Of a DNA stretch of 64,000 bases, positions 23,378 to 34,125 are shown one piece after another (position 1 is the stretch's first letter; every line of letters starts with the position of its first letter). Origin of the DNA: Ephemerocybe angulata (lineage: Eukaryota > Basidiomycota > Agaricomycetes > Agaricales > Psathyrellaceae); assembly GCA_013368325.1 (NCBI GenBank), contig JAACJK010000123.1, positions 62,001 to 126,000 on the forward strand. The letters run 5' to 3'. Under the pieces are notes generated by a model. That model searched no databases and was not told the DNA's origin. It was given only the letters and a program-made list of their open reading frames with translations. Both the position numbers and the translations under genes were made by a program.

Positions 23378-23886
23378 ATGTCCACCGCCGAACAACAAGC
23401 CCAACAACGCATCTACCCCCAAAACGTCCTCGCCAACGCCTCCCTCCTCAACGTCAAATTCCTCTCCTCCTGCTTCGCAGGCGCAGCCGCGGGTATCCTA
23501 GGGCTCGAGAAATGGAGCGGGGCCATCCTGTTTGTGCTGTCGACGCTCTTGACGTCGGCGTGCATCTTCTTTGTGAATTGTAAGGGACGCCCGGGGAAGT
23601 ATGTACATGGGGGGCTGGTGGAGCTTGTGAATCCTGGACAGGATAATGCGTTTACTTTCGTCCTTGTGTGGACCCTATTCTATGGTCAGTCAGTCAATTT
23701 CATAACCCCCCCTTTCATTCATTTACTTAAATGTGGTATTCTTATTCTGCGGGACGTTTTATTCATTTATCTGCGTGATTACTTCTACAGCGATTGTCCA
23801 TGGTACGTCTGCGATCCCACCGCTTCTCATTCATTATCCGGGAAAATCACCTAAATCCGTCTCGCGTCTCTGCAGTCTACGATTAA
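23378..23886 (+). CDS. EMC6: ER membrane protein complex subunit 6
   Basis: Small membrane subunit of the EMC insertase, which inserts transmembrane segments in the endoplasmic reticulum. Three exons: 23378-23684 (307 bases), 23791-23802 (12 bases) and 23876-23886 (11 bases including the stop), giving 109 residues. Without the two tiny exons the protein would lack its conserved end; with them it ends WTLFYGAIVHVYD, matching the WTFLYGMVHVY end of human EMC6 (110 residues). Other matches are GAAAGILGLEKWSG and two to three hydrophobic segments (about 30-50, 52-70, 88-105). Both introns have good GT and AG ends. The start MSTAEQQ is the only in-frame ATG before the conserved part. Confidence 0.92.
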
Positions 23887-25816
23887 TCCGTTTTGCATAT
23901 CATTATCGACCATCTGCGCTCCGAGTGTCCGACGCCCGATTAGATTGATACATACCCACCAACCGACCGACCGACCGACCAACCGACAGCCACGGATTGC
24001 AAATCTTAAGCGGCCTTTCTTTCCTGCGTACCCTTCCAGCCGAGTTCATACCTTTCCATGCCTTCCGGGTCGAGGGTCGAGGGCAAGGGCAAAGACAAGG
24101 CAAGGCACGACCGACCGACCGTCGGGCGTCTGTCTGGACTCCGTTGCCACCAAAATACACATATACCCACCCATGCTTCGAGGAACGCCGAACGCGGCTG
24201 GCTCATCGGATTACCCCCCCCACTGGATTGGCGCCCGGGCTTCGCTTGTACGTGTAGCAACGAACTGTCCGTCAGGACCTAGACCGATTAATATCATCAC
24301 CTGCGAGCTAGCTGCTAGCTACTACAGTTACAAGTTGTGTGTGGGCAGTTCATTCTCCCGGGGCCCCAAGAAGTCGAGTCTGCCGAATGAACGCTCGATG
24401 TCCCTCCCTTCAAGTCCGGATCAATAATAGTGGACCTAGTTCTCGACGGTCGTGAAGAGAACGTGAAGAGGTCGAAAGAAAGAAAGAAAGGGATAGAGAG
24501 CGAGCGATCGAGCGAGCGACCTAGACCAAGAACAGACCAAGAACAGACGCCTCAGAACAGAACAGAACAGACACAGAGCTCGACGGTGACCGGTCCAATC
24601 CAATCCAATCCAATCCGCATACGCATACCCGGGTCCCATTCTAAAACCATCCCCCAGCTTCCAAGTAAGTGACTACATACGAGCCCTTCTCATCCTCGCC
24701 ACGCGACGAGAACCCACTCAGATCTAAGGTTCACACCCAAGCACGCTCGAAACCGACTTCTTCTTCCGAGTCTTCGAGCCGTCCCACTCATACGTACCCC
24801 ATCGCACAGAAGAGACAGACCCAACTACACAGAGACTTCCACCGCGGTAGGATTGGGCTGGAATGTGCGATCCCATGGCGGACATCAGTTTAGATGTGAT
24901 CGCTGATGGGATTCTTCTGGGTACGAGGATTCCATGGGGGTCCATTGGGGATTCCAGCAAAAATGGTGCGTGCTGTGGACCTCGAATGGAGGGCACAGTC
25001 GCAAATGCTCTGACAACCATGGTTCCAGCCGCAAATATCTATCAGTTACATGGAACCGCCGCCTCCACGACGAAAGCTGCCATATCGTCCATCTTGGTTC
25101 CATGGCCCCTTCCATCTTCGGTGAAATCTGCAATGCAACCTGAGTTTCCAGAGGAATGCCATCCATGATTCCATCTAGTCTGACCTCCACCATGCAATTG
25201 CGCGCTCCAGCCCAATCTTGCCGCGGTGTTCCCCCGCCCCAGTCCAACAGGTCCAACCCGGCCGGCCTCCTGGGACCCTCCTTCCCCTTCCGCTCCCTTC
25301 CTTCCCTCATCGCTCAAGAAGACTGAACCCGATCTCGATCTCCACGATCTCATCTGCCATCCCACGTGGAAAAGAGCCCGACACGTGGCATGGCATGGCG
25401 AAGTTCCGCGATTGAAGTGGCTGTGATCTGCAGCTGCACCCGGAGTCGGAGGGCGCCCCCATCGAGCGAGCGAGATCTATCTATCTACTTACGATTGAAT
25501 CATCTCTCCGGGCAAGTAAGCTACTCGTAAGCAAGCAAGCAAGCTTCATCTGCACCTTCCATATGCACCTAAATCTCATTTCGCCTGGGAGAGCTGGTGA
25601 TCCTATCGCCTCGACTCGCTCGTTCTTTCTTATAAAGGGAGCTGTGGGTTCTCGCGCTGCTGTTTTAAATTCTTCCGCTTCAGGTTCGCAGGCTGCTAGC
25701 ACCTCCTCCTCTGCTCCTTCCTTCGCCTACCTACTCTCCTCCTTCCTTTCCTTCGCTTCCTCTCGACCGACCGACCGACCGAGACCGACTCTAGCTAGCG
25801 TTGAACTGCGAACGCG
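23887..25816. other. 1.9 kb intergenic with many simple repeats
   Basis: No gene is supported. The stretch is unusually rich in short tandem repeats: CCGA at 23962-23980 and 24108-24120, AAAG at 24473-24491, AATCC at about 24597-24616, AGCA at 25529-25543 and CCGA at 25764-25782. Between 24925 and 25175 the words TTCCAT, GGTTCCA and their complements recur on both strands. The final few hundred bases are CT-rich, as expected for the promoter and leader of the gene at 25817. Confidence 0.55.
23962..24120. repeat. CCGA tetranucleotide repeats
   Basis: Two runs of CCGA/ACCG units (23962-23980 and 24108-24120), with a third of the same unit at 25764-25782 and a mixed CCGA/CCAA run at 27051-27081. 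Ordinary microsatellites by themselves; their clustering is reported as a finding. Confidence 0.8.
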
Positions 25817-26709
25817 ATGGCCAGCTCCTCGTCCTCGACTGTCCCGAGCAAGGTCGTGCTGCTGCACTACGGCGACGATCCCTTCAACCACAAGTTCGTC
25901 GACCTCCAGGGTGCCGATGCTTTTACCATGTACGCAACCCACCCACCCTCTCCCTCTAAGTACACACCTCTCATCCCCTCCCACAGAACAAAGGTACACA
26001 TCAATCATCCATTGCCCGCGGATTTAAAACAGCACTCGCGCTGGCTGTGGCGCCGGCTAACGCTCATGCACACCGACTGACTGACTGACTGATCAACTCC
26101 CGCTGCAGATCCCGAGCGACGACCCCAACAAGATCGTGCGCCTCATGCGCGAAGACACCTGGGCGAAGCAGTACCCCAACGCCGTCATGGGCCCGGACAA
26201 GTCCCACTTCTTCTTCGGGGCAGAGGAACGCCCCGGTGTGCTCGAGTACGGGAATAATGGCATCCGGATACCGATGGAGTACCTCCTCCGTGCGGGGAAG
26301 AAGGAGGGTAGTAAGTGCGTACTTGCCTTTCTCTTTCTACGTTCTTTATACTCGATGCTAGTGGAGTGTTAACGAGCATGATTGATTCGCAGATCGAGGT
26401 ATTTCCGGGCTCAGAGCGGGAAGGAGTTCAAGTGGAAGGTTATAAGCACGCACAGGATGGAGGTGAGCCTTCTCCGCCCCTCCCTCCCATACACGCACGT
26501 TCTAACTTCCCCCCCTCCTTTCCATCCCTCTCCCCACCAACGCACAGTGCCAAGACCTCAAACACACCACCCTCGCCGTCTGGGAAGTCAGCCCTACCGA
26601 CGAAGAGAACTTCGGCCGCCTCACCCTACGCCCCGCCGCCCTCCAAATGGTCACCGAGATCCTCAGCACCCTCACCCTCAACCGCATGGCCCAGGCGCTC
26701 TGCTGGTAG
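25817..26709 (+). CDS. Small agaricomycete protein, DUF6593-like
   Basis: Function unknown. Five exons join in frame to 185 residues: 25817-25929, 25987-25993 (7 bases), 26109-26314, 26393-26462, 26548-26709. The 7-base exon is needed to keep the frame between ADAFT and IPSDDPNKIVRLMRED. The protein continues with HFFFGAEERPG, GNNGIRIPMEYLLRAGK, RYFRAQSGKEFKWKVI and LAVWEVSPTDEE, and ends RMAQALCW. This pattern of a short beta-rich protein with F.Wk and a charged loop is like the DUF6593 proteins common in mushrooms; I recall that family only by general pattern, so the name is tentative. No signal peptide or membrane segment is seen. Confidence 0.75.
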
Positions 26710-28951
26710 GCCGGCCGTCCCCATCAGCCCGTCCACCACGCGCCGCCACCCCCATTTCCATTGCCAGGACGGACGCACTCTGTCTGTCTCTGTCGGAGCC
26801 TTCGGATAGACACGCACACTACTGGTGATTGACCGACGGACCGTCGGCCCCTACCGTTCCGCATCCGCACCTCTTCTGTCTTCTGAGTCCTCCAGGCTAC
26901 GTACAGTGTTACACCCCTCCTCCTACTTTCCAAGCGAGCCAAGACGATCTCGAGGGACTCGACCATCAACGTTCACCCGCGCCAACCCACCGTCACCGGT
27001 GTTCCAGGCCTCTATACATCCATCCATCCATCCGTCTTTCTATCTACTCTTCCGACCGACCAACCAACCAACCAACCAACAGCGGGCGGTTACACGTCCG
27101 ACTTCCTTCTCATTCCAGTCCCATACTTTCAACTTCACTCGACGCCCTCCAATCATCCATCCACCCCCTCGCCTCGCCCAACATCCATACTACCCACCAC
27201 CCCCACCGAATCTGGTCGCTCGACGCTCCAGGCCTCGACAACCGCCCCAAAAACGTCGGCCTCTGTCGGTCGGGCAAGTTCCACCGCCTCCAGGGCATGA
27301 GAGCAAGAGCCTCAAAAAAGCCGGATCGTCTGCAGACAGAGAGACAGAGACGGTTTGGCCGGCCCGTGCTGGCGTCTTACTTATGTCGGCGCGACGAGCC
27401 CTCTCTTTCTCTCTTTCAGATTGCCGGTCTGGGATATCGAGGGTTGAGAGTTGAGGCGCTGGTGGCGCTGGTGGCTGCTCGGTCCGGTCGCCTGGCATTT
27501 TAGGTGTTTGGGTGTTTGATGCGTACCCACCTGGCCGCCACCTTCAGGGTTTGGACTCGAGGACGAGGCTCTCGGTTCTCGGTTCTCGGTTGCTCGCCTG
27601 TGGTTCAACTGTGGTTGTCGGGTATTGTCGACGGTCGAGGCGTCGGTCGTTCCGGTTATATATTTCTTCCTTCCATTTCATCCTTCGTTCTTCGTTCTTG
27701 TTCTTTTTCGTGTTTTTCTTTGCGCCCTGTTTCGCGACCTCCTCCCCCGTTTTTTTTTACCGCTTACATGCTACTCTACGTTTCGCCACGATTAGTACGA
27801 CCGTTTCTCTCCCTCTGATGATTTTGTTATCCCGTCTTTATTTCTCGTTCCAAGACTGATTTCCTCCTCCTTCAACATCCTTCTTCTTCTTCTTCAACAA
27901 CAACAACAACAACAAATGTAGCGTTTGTCCAATGTCCCATGTCCATCTCGTTCGTAGCACTAGCCCAGGACACAGATCCCATCCCACCCGTGTATTTTCT
28001 AGTCGTTCGTAGCCAGCCGTGTATCTACCGTGTCTCTCTGTCTCAGTCTGCCTATGTATGAACCCAATCAAAATCAACTCTCGTATCTCATCCCTCCCAT
28101 CCTCACTCGCTCAGATGAATGAAACGAAATGAAAACCCAATCGCAATAACACCTATGCAAGTACAATGTACCCCGGGCCGGCCCGCGTGCGTGCGTGCCC
28201 TCGTGGTCCTAAGCGCTTATCACCCGTAAGGCCAGACCCTAATAACCACAACTTGAAACAGCGGACGGACGTCGGACGATCTCGTACTGAAATTTTCCTA
28301 ATTTCATATGTATCTGCATAACAGGGTTTGATCCTCTGCGGCTAATTCATTCATTCAGCACTCAGTACTCAGTCATGGTCGACGACATCATCGTCTCGTG
28401 GCCAAAAACTCGTTCATTCATTCATTTGCGCGCACCATATCCACTCTCTATTCACAATGATCACCTTTGGGGTGCCGCTGTCCACATCAGCTATCGCCCT
28501 GTACCCCTGAACCTTATCTATGGCTACACCAAACTGTAAAACAATAGGGAAGCAGAAAGAGCCTGCTCCCCAATTTGCATCATCGGGCATGGTCGGTCTC
28601 CGATCAAAGGTTGAATGATAAGTTTTCTATGCCCTTGCCCTAGGACCTCGGAGATGGAGGGGGTTGTATGAATGCACTATGCACCCCAGATCCCACCAAT
28701 CTACGCAGAGCATCCTCGACTCTCGCTAAAAAGGCATACTCCATTCAAATGAACTCATTTCATCCTATCTAGCATCATCGTCCCACATATACACTATCGT
28801 ATACTTGTACACGAGACTTTTCTTTCGCCCGCATTCAACGCGACGCACAACCCCATTCCCCCACTTTTTCACAGACGATCCACTTCCCCACCGGGCACAT
28901 CTAAGCAAGATCTAGGCGCCCATTACCAAAACCCCATCACCGATAACGAAC
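26710..28951. other. 2.2 kb intergenic, pyrimidine-rich, no supported gene
   Basis: Two overlapping open frames of more than 200 codons (26825-27503) are made of low-complexity Pro/Ser/Arg text over CT-rich DNA and tetranucleotide runs (CATC at 27017-27033, CCAA at 27051-27081), so I do not accept them. A CTT/CAA triplet run lies at about 27880-27915. The part near 28900 should hold the 3' end of the TTC27 gene. Confidence 0.55.
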
Positions 28952-31871
28952 CTACTCCTCCTCCGCCTTCTTCAGCTCCTCCTGCAGCTCCACAAGCCTA
29001 TCCCACTCAGGCTCATCCTCAAACGAATCCTTTGTGCGCGCCATGAACGCACGCACAATACTCCTCGCCTGCGGCTTCCACTTGTACTTCCCAAACCCAT
29101 CCACCCTCGGCCCGAAATTCTGCAACACCCCAACCACATCCTCCACCTCACTAACCGCCTCGCGCCACTTAGCCACATCCTGCTCGCCCCTCTCCATCGT
29201 CGCCGCATCGCTGCTCCGATACGCGTCCAGATACGCCTTAAGCGCGTCCTCCCACTTATTCTGCCACTTCATCAAGCGCCCGTAGGCCTTGAACACCCGC
29301 GGGGTCGACACGCGCGGCAAGAGTATCCTCTCAAACAAATCCAACACATTCCTGTACAACCCATGCCCCTCATTCGGGCTATTCACATCATACTGGTCCC
29401 CGCCCTCCTTCTTCGCCTCCTCGATGTCCAGCGGCGCGCGCGTCACGGCGTCTACCAGGCGCTCGAGGACGTCCTCGTCCACCGCGCTCGCGCCGACCTT
29501 CTCCACCGTCTCCTCAACCACACGGCCAAGCGCACGACACGCCTCCGAGAGCTCGCCCACGTCCATGGAGACTACCATGTAGTTGTACCACATCCGCCAG
29601 TTCTCGTAGCCGAACTTGAGGCCCTGCTTTAGCGCGCGGTAGGCGCGCAGCTTGTTCGAGAACGGCACGGCGGCGACCGCAATCTTATCATCATCGTCTT
29701 CGGTCTGTTGTGGCCACACAAGCGCCGGTGGGTTTAAGGTGTGAGATGCGAGATGCGCCAATGAGGTGGTGTTGATTGAGAGCGAGCAAACAAACGAGGG
29801 AGAGCAGGGTAAACAGTCAGCAAAACGGAGGTTCTAATCGGCAACGAGAAGAAGAGCAAGAAATACGTACCTCCGTCTCAGCCCCGGTGTCATCCCCGTC
29901 CACGTTTTGCGCCTTCTTCACGGCACCTTCATCCATCCGGAGATACATGCTTGCCAAGTTGCTCCAGCTCTCTCCGTCCTCCTCGTCGATGGCAACGCAG
30001 CGGCTGAACGCATTGGCAGCGCCCTCCCAATCCTCCAGTCGCATGCAAGCGCAGCCCAGGATGAACCACGGGCGCGGCATGAGCGGGTTGAGCTTCACAG
30101 CGCGCTTCAGGCAGTCAACAGCCTCGGCATACTGGTTGTGGGCGAAGTAGTACCCCCCAAGCGAGCGCATCGCGCGGCCAGATGACTCCTTCGATACCGT
30201 CCACGCCTTCTGATACCGCTCGGGCGCTTTTTCAGGCTCGAGGTCGCCCAGGAGGCACCAAAGCTTCGCTTCGCGGGCCACATCGCGCGTGGCCCTGCGG
30301 TGGGCATAGGCGTCCTTCCCGCGCGCCAGCACCGACTCGGCTTCCTCCTTCCGGCCCTCCAGCAAGTCCCGCACAATCGCCAGCCCCTTGCCCGCCTGGC
30401 TCAGAGACACGTAACACTGCACCACGTCCTCCCACATCTCCAGACGCTCAAAGATCTCCAGCGCAGATTTGATAACGCCCAAACTCATGTATCGCAGCGC
30501 GAGCTCGCGCTCCATCTCCCACTTGCTTGGCAGGAGGATGGAATGGAAGTAGACTAGGCGCTCGCGGAGGGTAGAGTCGGCCGTGGGCATTTGGTCGACC
30601 AGCGCTTGGAGCTGGAACGCGGAGCGCTCGACTGTTCGCGTCCGCTGCGATTCTAGTCGTGCCCGCAGTAAAAGCGCCATGGTATGGACGGACCAGTTTC
30701 GCGGGTGGGTGATTACGCGCGCGACGTACGGAGCCATTTGCTCGTTCGTGAGGCCGTGGGCCGGCATGGTGTTTTTGACGTTAAGGCAGAGCGAAAGGAG
30801 AATGGACTGGTCGAGGGGGTGGAGCGCCGGTTGCTTGGATGGGTCGATGTGACTGAGTCGGGACGTGTTTGTGTCCGTTGGCCGCGAAGACGTAAATTCA
30901 GTCTGTTCGAGGAGGGTGTCATCGTTCAAAGCGAGCGTTTCGGGCATTTTGGGTTCGGCCGCAGTGCTGACGGACGCTGTATCGTCGAACTGAGAAGCTT
31001 GCTCGCCTTCTTCCTTCACGTTGTATTCCTCGTCGTCCTCGAGATGGCTCTCAGCGAGAAGGACCAGCTGACTCTTCTCGTCGACCTGGAACTTTGTGCG
31101 CTTGCCTAGAGCGCCGCTGAGTTCGTACTCCATCCCCGTTGCCCTAGCAGCCTTGACAAAGTACTCCAACGCGTTTCTATTCTGGTCGAACAGATGTTGG
31201 AGAAGTCCTCGCTCGAGATAGAGACGTCCCAATAGGTTGTGGTCGTCCGAATACAGGGTCTCTAGCGAGTCCAAGGCACCTTCGTAATCGGGCGTGAAGG
31301 CCACGGGGTCATCCAAGGTTCGCTGGTGCAGTAATGTCGCACGTAACTTCCACCAAACGGGGGTTTGCAGGTGTGTGAAGGGAACATCCAGAATGAGCTG
31401 GGAGAATCGCAGGAACGCAGGGTATTTCGCGAGGTGATAGGCAGGCTCGCCGCCGTACGCCAATTCCGAGATAGCTTTGGCATCAAGAGCTTGTTCTGTG
31501 ACGGATTCGGGGGCTTCGAGTGGGATAACCTCCAGGGGCGTAACGTTCAGGTCGGGTCCCGTCCAGTTGGCCTGTACGTACGCGTGCAGGCACGCGACGG
31601 CGACAAAGAGTCGGTATAGTTCCCCAGTTATTGGGTCTTCGTCGATGTCCTTCGAGAAATCGAAGATCTCCCCCAAGCTTCGGTCGAAATCAGTCGTGGA
31701 TGGGTTAAAGAGCGCCCGGGCAAACGAGCTGGTCAGGACGGCTCTGAAGTCGCCATCGACCACCTGTTTTGCAACGTCGATAAGAGCGTTTGGGACATCT
31801 GATGTTGAGGAATCCCATTTGCCCTGGATGAGAGCCTTTTCGATCTGAGCAGCGGTGGATGAGGTCGACAT
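28952..31871 (-). CDS. TTC27: TPR protein of the TTC27/Emw1 family
   Basis: Homologue of human TTC27 and yeast Emw1, essential proteins with tetratricopeptide repeats; the yeast protein has been linked to cell-wall integrity, and the biochemical role is not settled. Two exons, 29871-31871 and 28952-29704, join in frame to 917 residues. The N-terminal half is helical without clear repeats. Clear TPR units lie at about 560-645: LGGYYFAHNQYAEAVDCLKR, PRPWFILGCACMRLEDWEGA, ESWSNLASMYLRM. After the intron an acidic TEDDDDK stretch is followed by the diagnostic KLRAYRALKQGLK and NWRMWYNYM segments, and later by RVFKAYGRLMKWQNKWEDAL. Length agrees with the family (about 840-880). The 5' and 3' flanks are long intergenic stretches. 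Confidence 0.92.
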
Positions 31872-34125
31872 TTTTGGAGAGTTTGCAATCCGTCGCGGAG
31901 GGCTGACTCTCCAAGATTCCCACGCTCATTACATCGATCAAATCGATCACTTTCCAGAAATAGCGCGCGCTTGTCTGCGTCGGCTCTGAATCAGTGTGCG
32001 AAACGGCTGCCGTGTTTACAGGTAGATAAGAGAAATATGAGGAAATAAAGGGGTGGGCTACGACAGAGATCATCTGGTAGAATCAGATGCAAGCTAGGTG
32101 GGTTTGTACGCTTTCGAGGCTGTGGAGGCTCGGACAATCACCGGCATAAATCAGACCCGCCTCTCGACCAGAAGAAGCAAAAAAATCCCTGGGGGTCTGT
32201 CAATTCATCGGCTGGAAAAAGAGATATACAGTTAGACGGTAAGCCCCGTATATCATCTAAGGTCCGATGTACTCTTGCGCAAGGAGCCACCAAGAAGATC
32301 TAAGAAGATGCATCTATGAAATTACTGGATGTGGTGGCTAGACGGATATGGCAGTAGTTTCTTGTGTACCTGGGCTTCTCTGATGAACCCTTTCTCGATA
32401 GAAGCTTCATAGGTGGCTCAGGATGTCACACGGAGATACCGGACAGCGTGTGTACAAGCTTGTATCTGCCCCTCGCGATGTGACAGGTTCGTCCGAGTCC
32501 TGAAACTGCTGTAAGTTCTTTGTATGGGCGAGGCACGACACGGAGTGGGTAATAATTCATTTAGACCGGACCGAATCTGTCGACGGTCCCAATACTCTAT
32601 CGGTCTGCAAATCCTGAAAGGACCTCGTGCTTGTGCCATGTCGCGTGGCTAACCGAGGAGTACGGACACGACATCCTATTATACGCCATTATGTCATTGT
32701 GACGATAAATCTTGGGTGTCTAGACCATTGGGATGCTGTAGAGTGCTCCGCGGAGGGTTAAACGAGCAGGAAGCACTACGTAGCAACGTGTGGGTATGGA
32801 CTAAGAGCAAATGGCAATATTCGCCCGATTCTAGTGATTGTTGTGGCCAAAACAGACATTTAGATGAGACAGGTGCAGCTAAGATCCTTACAAGCGAGCA
32901 TCACGAGCCCTTTTACGACGTCATGAGTCGGTGTTTTACAAGCAGCAGGAGAAGCAAAAGGTACCAGTGTAGCAAGGTCGGCTGGTAAGGATCATTTCCG
33001 TCCACTTATTCCTACGTTCACTCATTCAGTCCCGGGAGATTAAACGGTTGATGAGGGCAGGGTAGCAACCAGACTATGGAGCCAAGTGGGGACACGCAAG
33101 AAAAACAGATTATCCAGCTCTCCTACTTTCGTCTTTCTAGGACTCCATACTGCTCCATGCTGCTTTCGAATTCGGCGGCTGCGCCACGACATTTATACAG
33201 CGTGGAACTGAAACGATAAGGTATTGGAAAACGAGATGGCGGATCTCTCTATCCCTTCCGGGACCTCAACTAACCACACGAATATATCACGTTCATCATG
33301 ACCCTGCCCAGTGGACAATAAGACCCTATAAGACCTCGAGTAAAATCAGCGACCTAATTTACTGGTTCTGATCGTGTAAAGGGCACTCCGAAACGGCGGA
33401 AGTACAAGATCCGAGTCCTCTTCATCTACGGACATTGGACGTCATAAATCTGAGAGATAAAATATACCCTTCAGTGCACCTTCAGTGAGGATCCGTGTCC
33501 CATGCCCTCTGTACGCGGCAGCTGTGCCCAAATTCCCTAGGTGCTCCGTCGACTCCGCACTGATTTTAAAGGGTGCTATCAACACACGAGTGCCAGACAT
33601 ACGAGAAAAACCGTTCACCTGGAACCAGATATGTACCGCGTCAAATTTGCCTCGCGCCTTGCCACCGTTTCTCCACCCGCGTAGATTCCGCGCACCTTTA
33701 AGCCTCCGAATCTCAGGCCCAGGTACTTCTATAAGGCCTATATATTCGGTATCAACGTCTTGCAAGCGTACGGCAGGGAAATCGCATTCAGGCGTACAGG
33801 ACCAGCCTCGGCCTGATTCCGTCCGTTTCCAAGGCGCTCCCTGCCAAAATCCGAGGCGTACGCCAGCGTACGCCTCATTAGGCCTCATTCTGCCTTCAAG
33901 GCCTTCGTCCAGGCACGGACTTCGAGGTCTTTCATCATGGCATCAAGCTTCGGCGCCTGTTATGCGCCACGTGCGAAATCCGGCGGGACGGAATACGCCG
34001 GGCCACTTTCCCGCAAGCGCCGTAACCAAGGTGGCCCGGGGTGCCGTGCGGAAGTTGCTTCTGCTCCTCCACCTCCCAACAACCAAAGGTCCCCCGACGG
34101 ACCAACGTGTGGCACCGCAAAACAC
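31872..34125. other. 2.3 kb intergenic, no supported gene
   Basis: Open frames of about 150-270 codons on both strands (33442-33888 minus, 33485-34315 plus) overlap the start of the next gene or each other and show no family motif. A perfect hairpin lies at 33853-33876. The rest looks like unique intergenic DNA holding the promoters of the two divergent neighbours. Confidence 0.55.
33853..33876. repeat. Perfect 11-base inverted repeat with 2-base loop
   Basis: GAGGCGTACGC is followed by CA and its exact complement GCGTACGCCTC. The core word GCGTAC/GTACGC also occurs nearby at about 33765 and 33790. It lies about 250 bases upstream of the start codon at 34126, so it could be a binding site in that promoter. 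Confidence 0.6.

Noticed and set aside
26825..27503. Two overlapping open frames of more than 200 codons on the plus strand
   Set aside because: They consist of Pro/Ser/Arg-rich text over pyrimidine-rich DNA and tetranucleotide runs, and neither shows a domain.
30232..30435. Minus- and plus-strand open frames inside the TTC27 coding sequence
   Set aside because: Other-frame shadows of a GC-rich coding exon.
33937..34125. Upstream in-frame ATG that would extend the 34126 gene by 63 residues
   Set aside because: The added residues differ in character from the rest and the ATG at 34126 opens a conserved-looking MSNPRRAAVYDL segment; kept only as an alternative.
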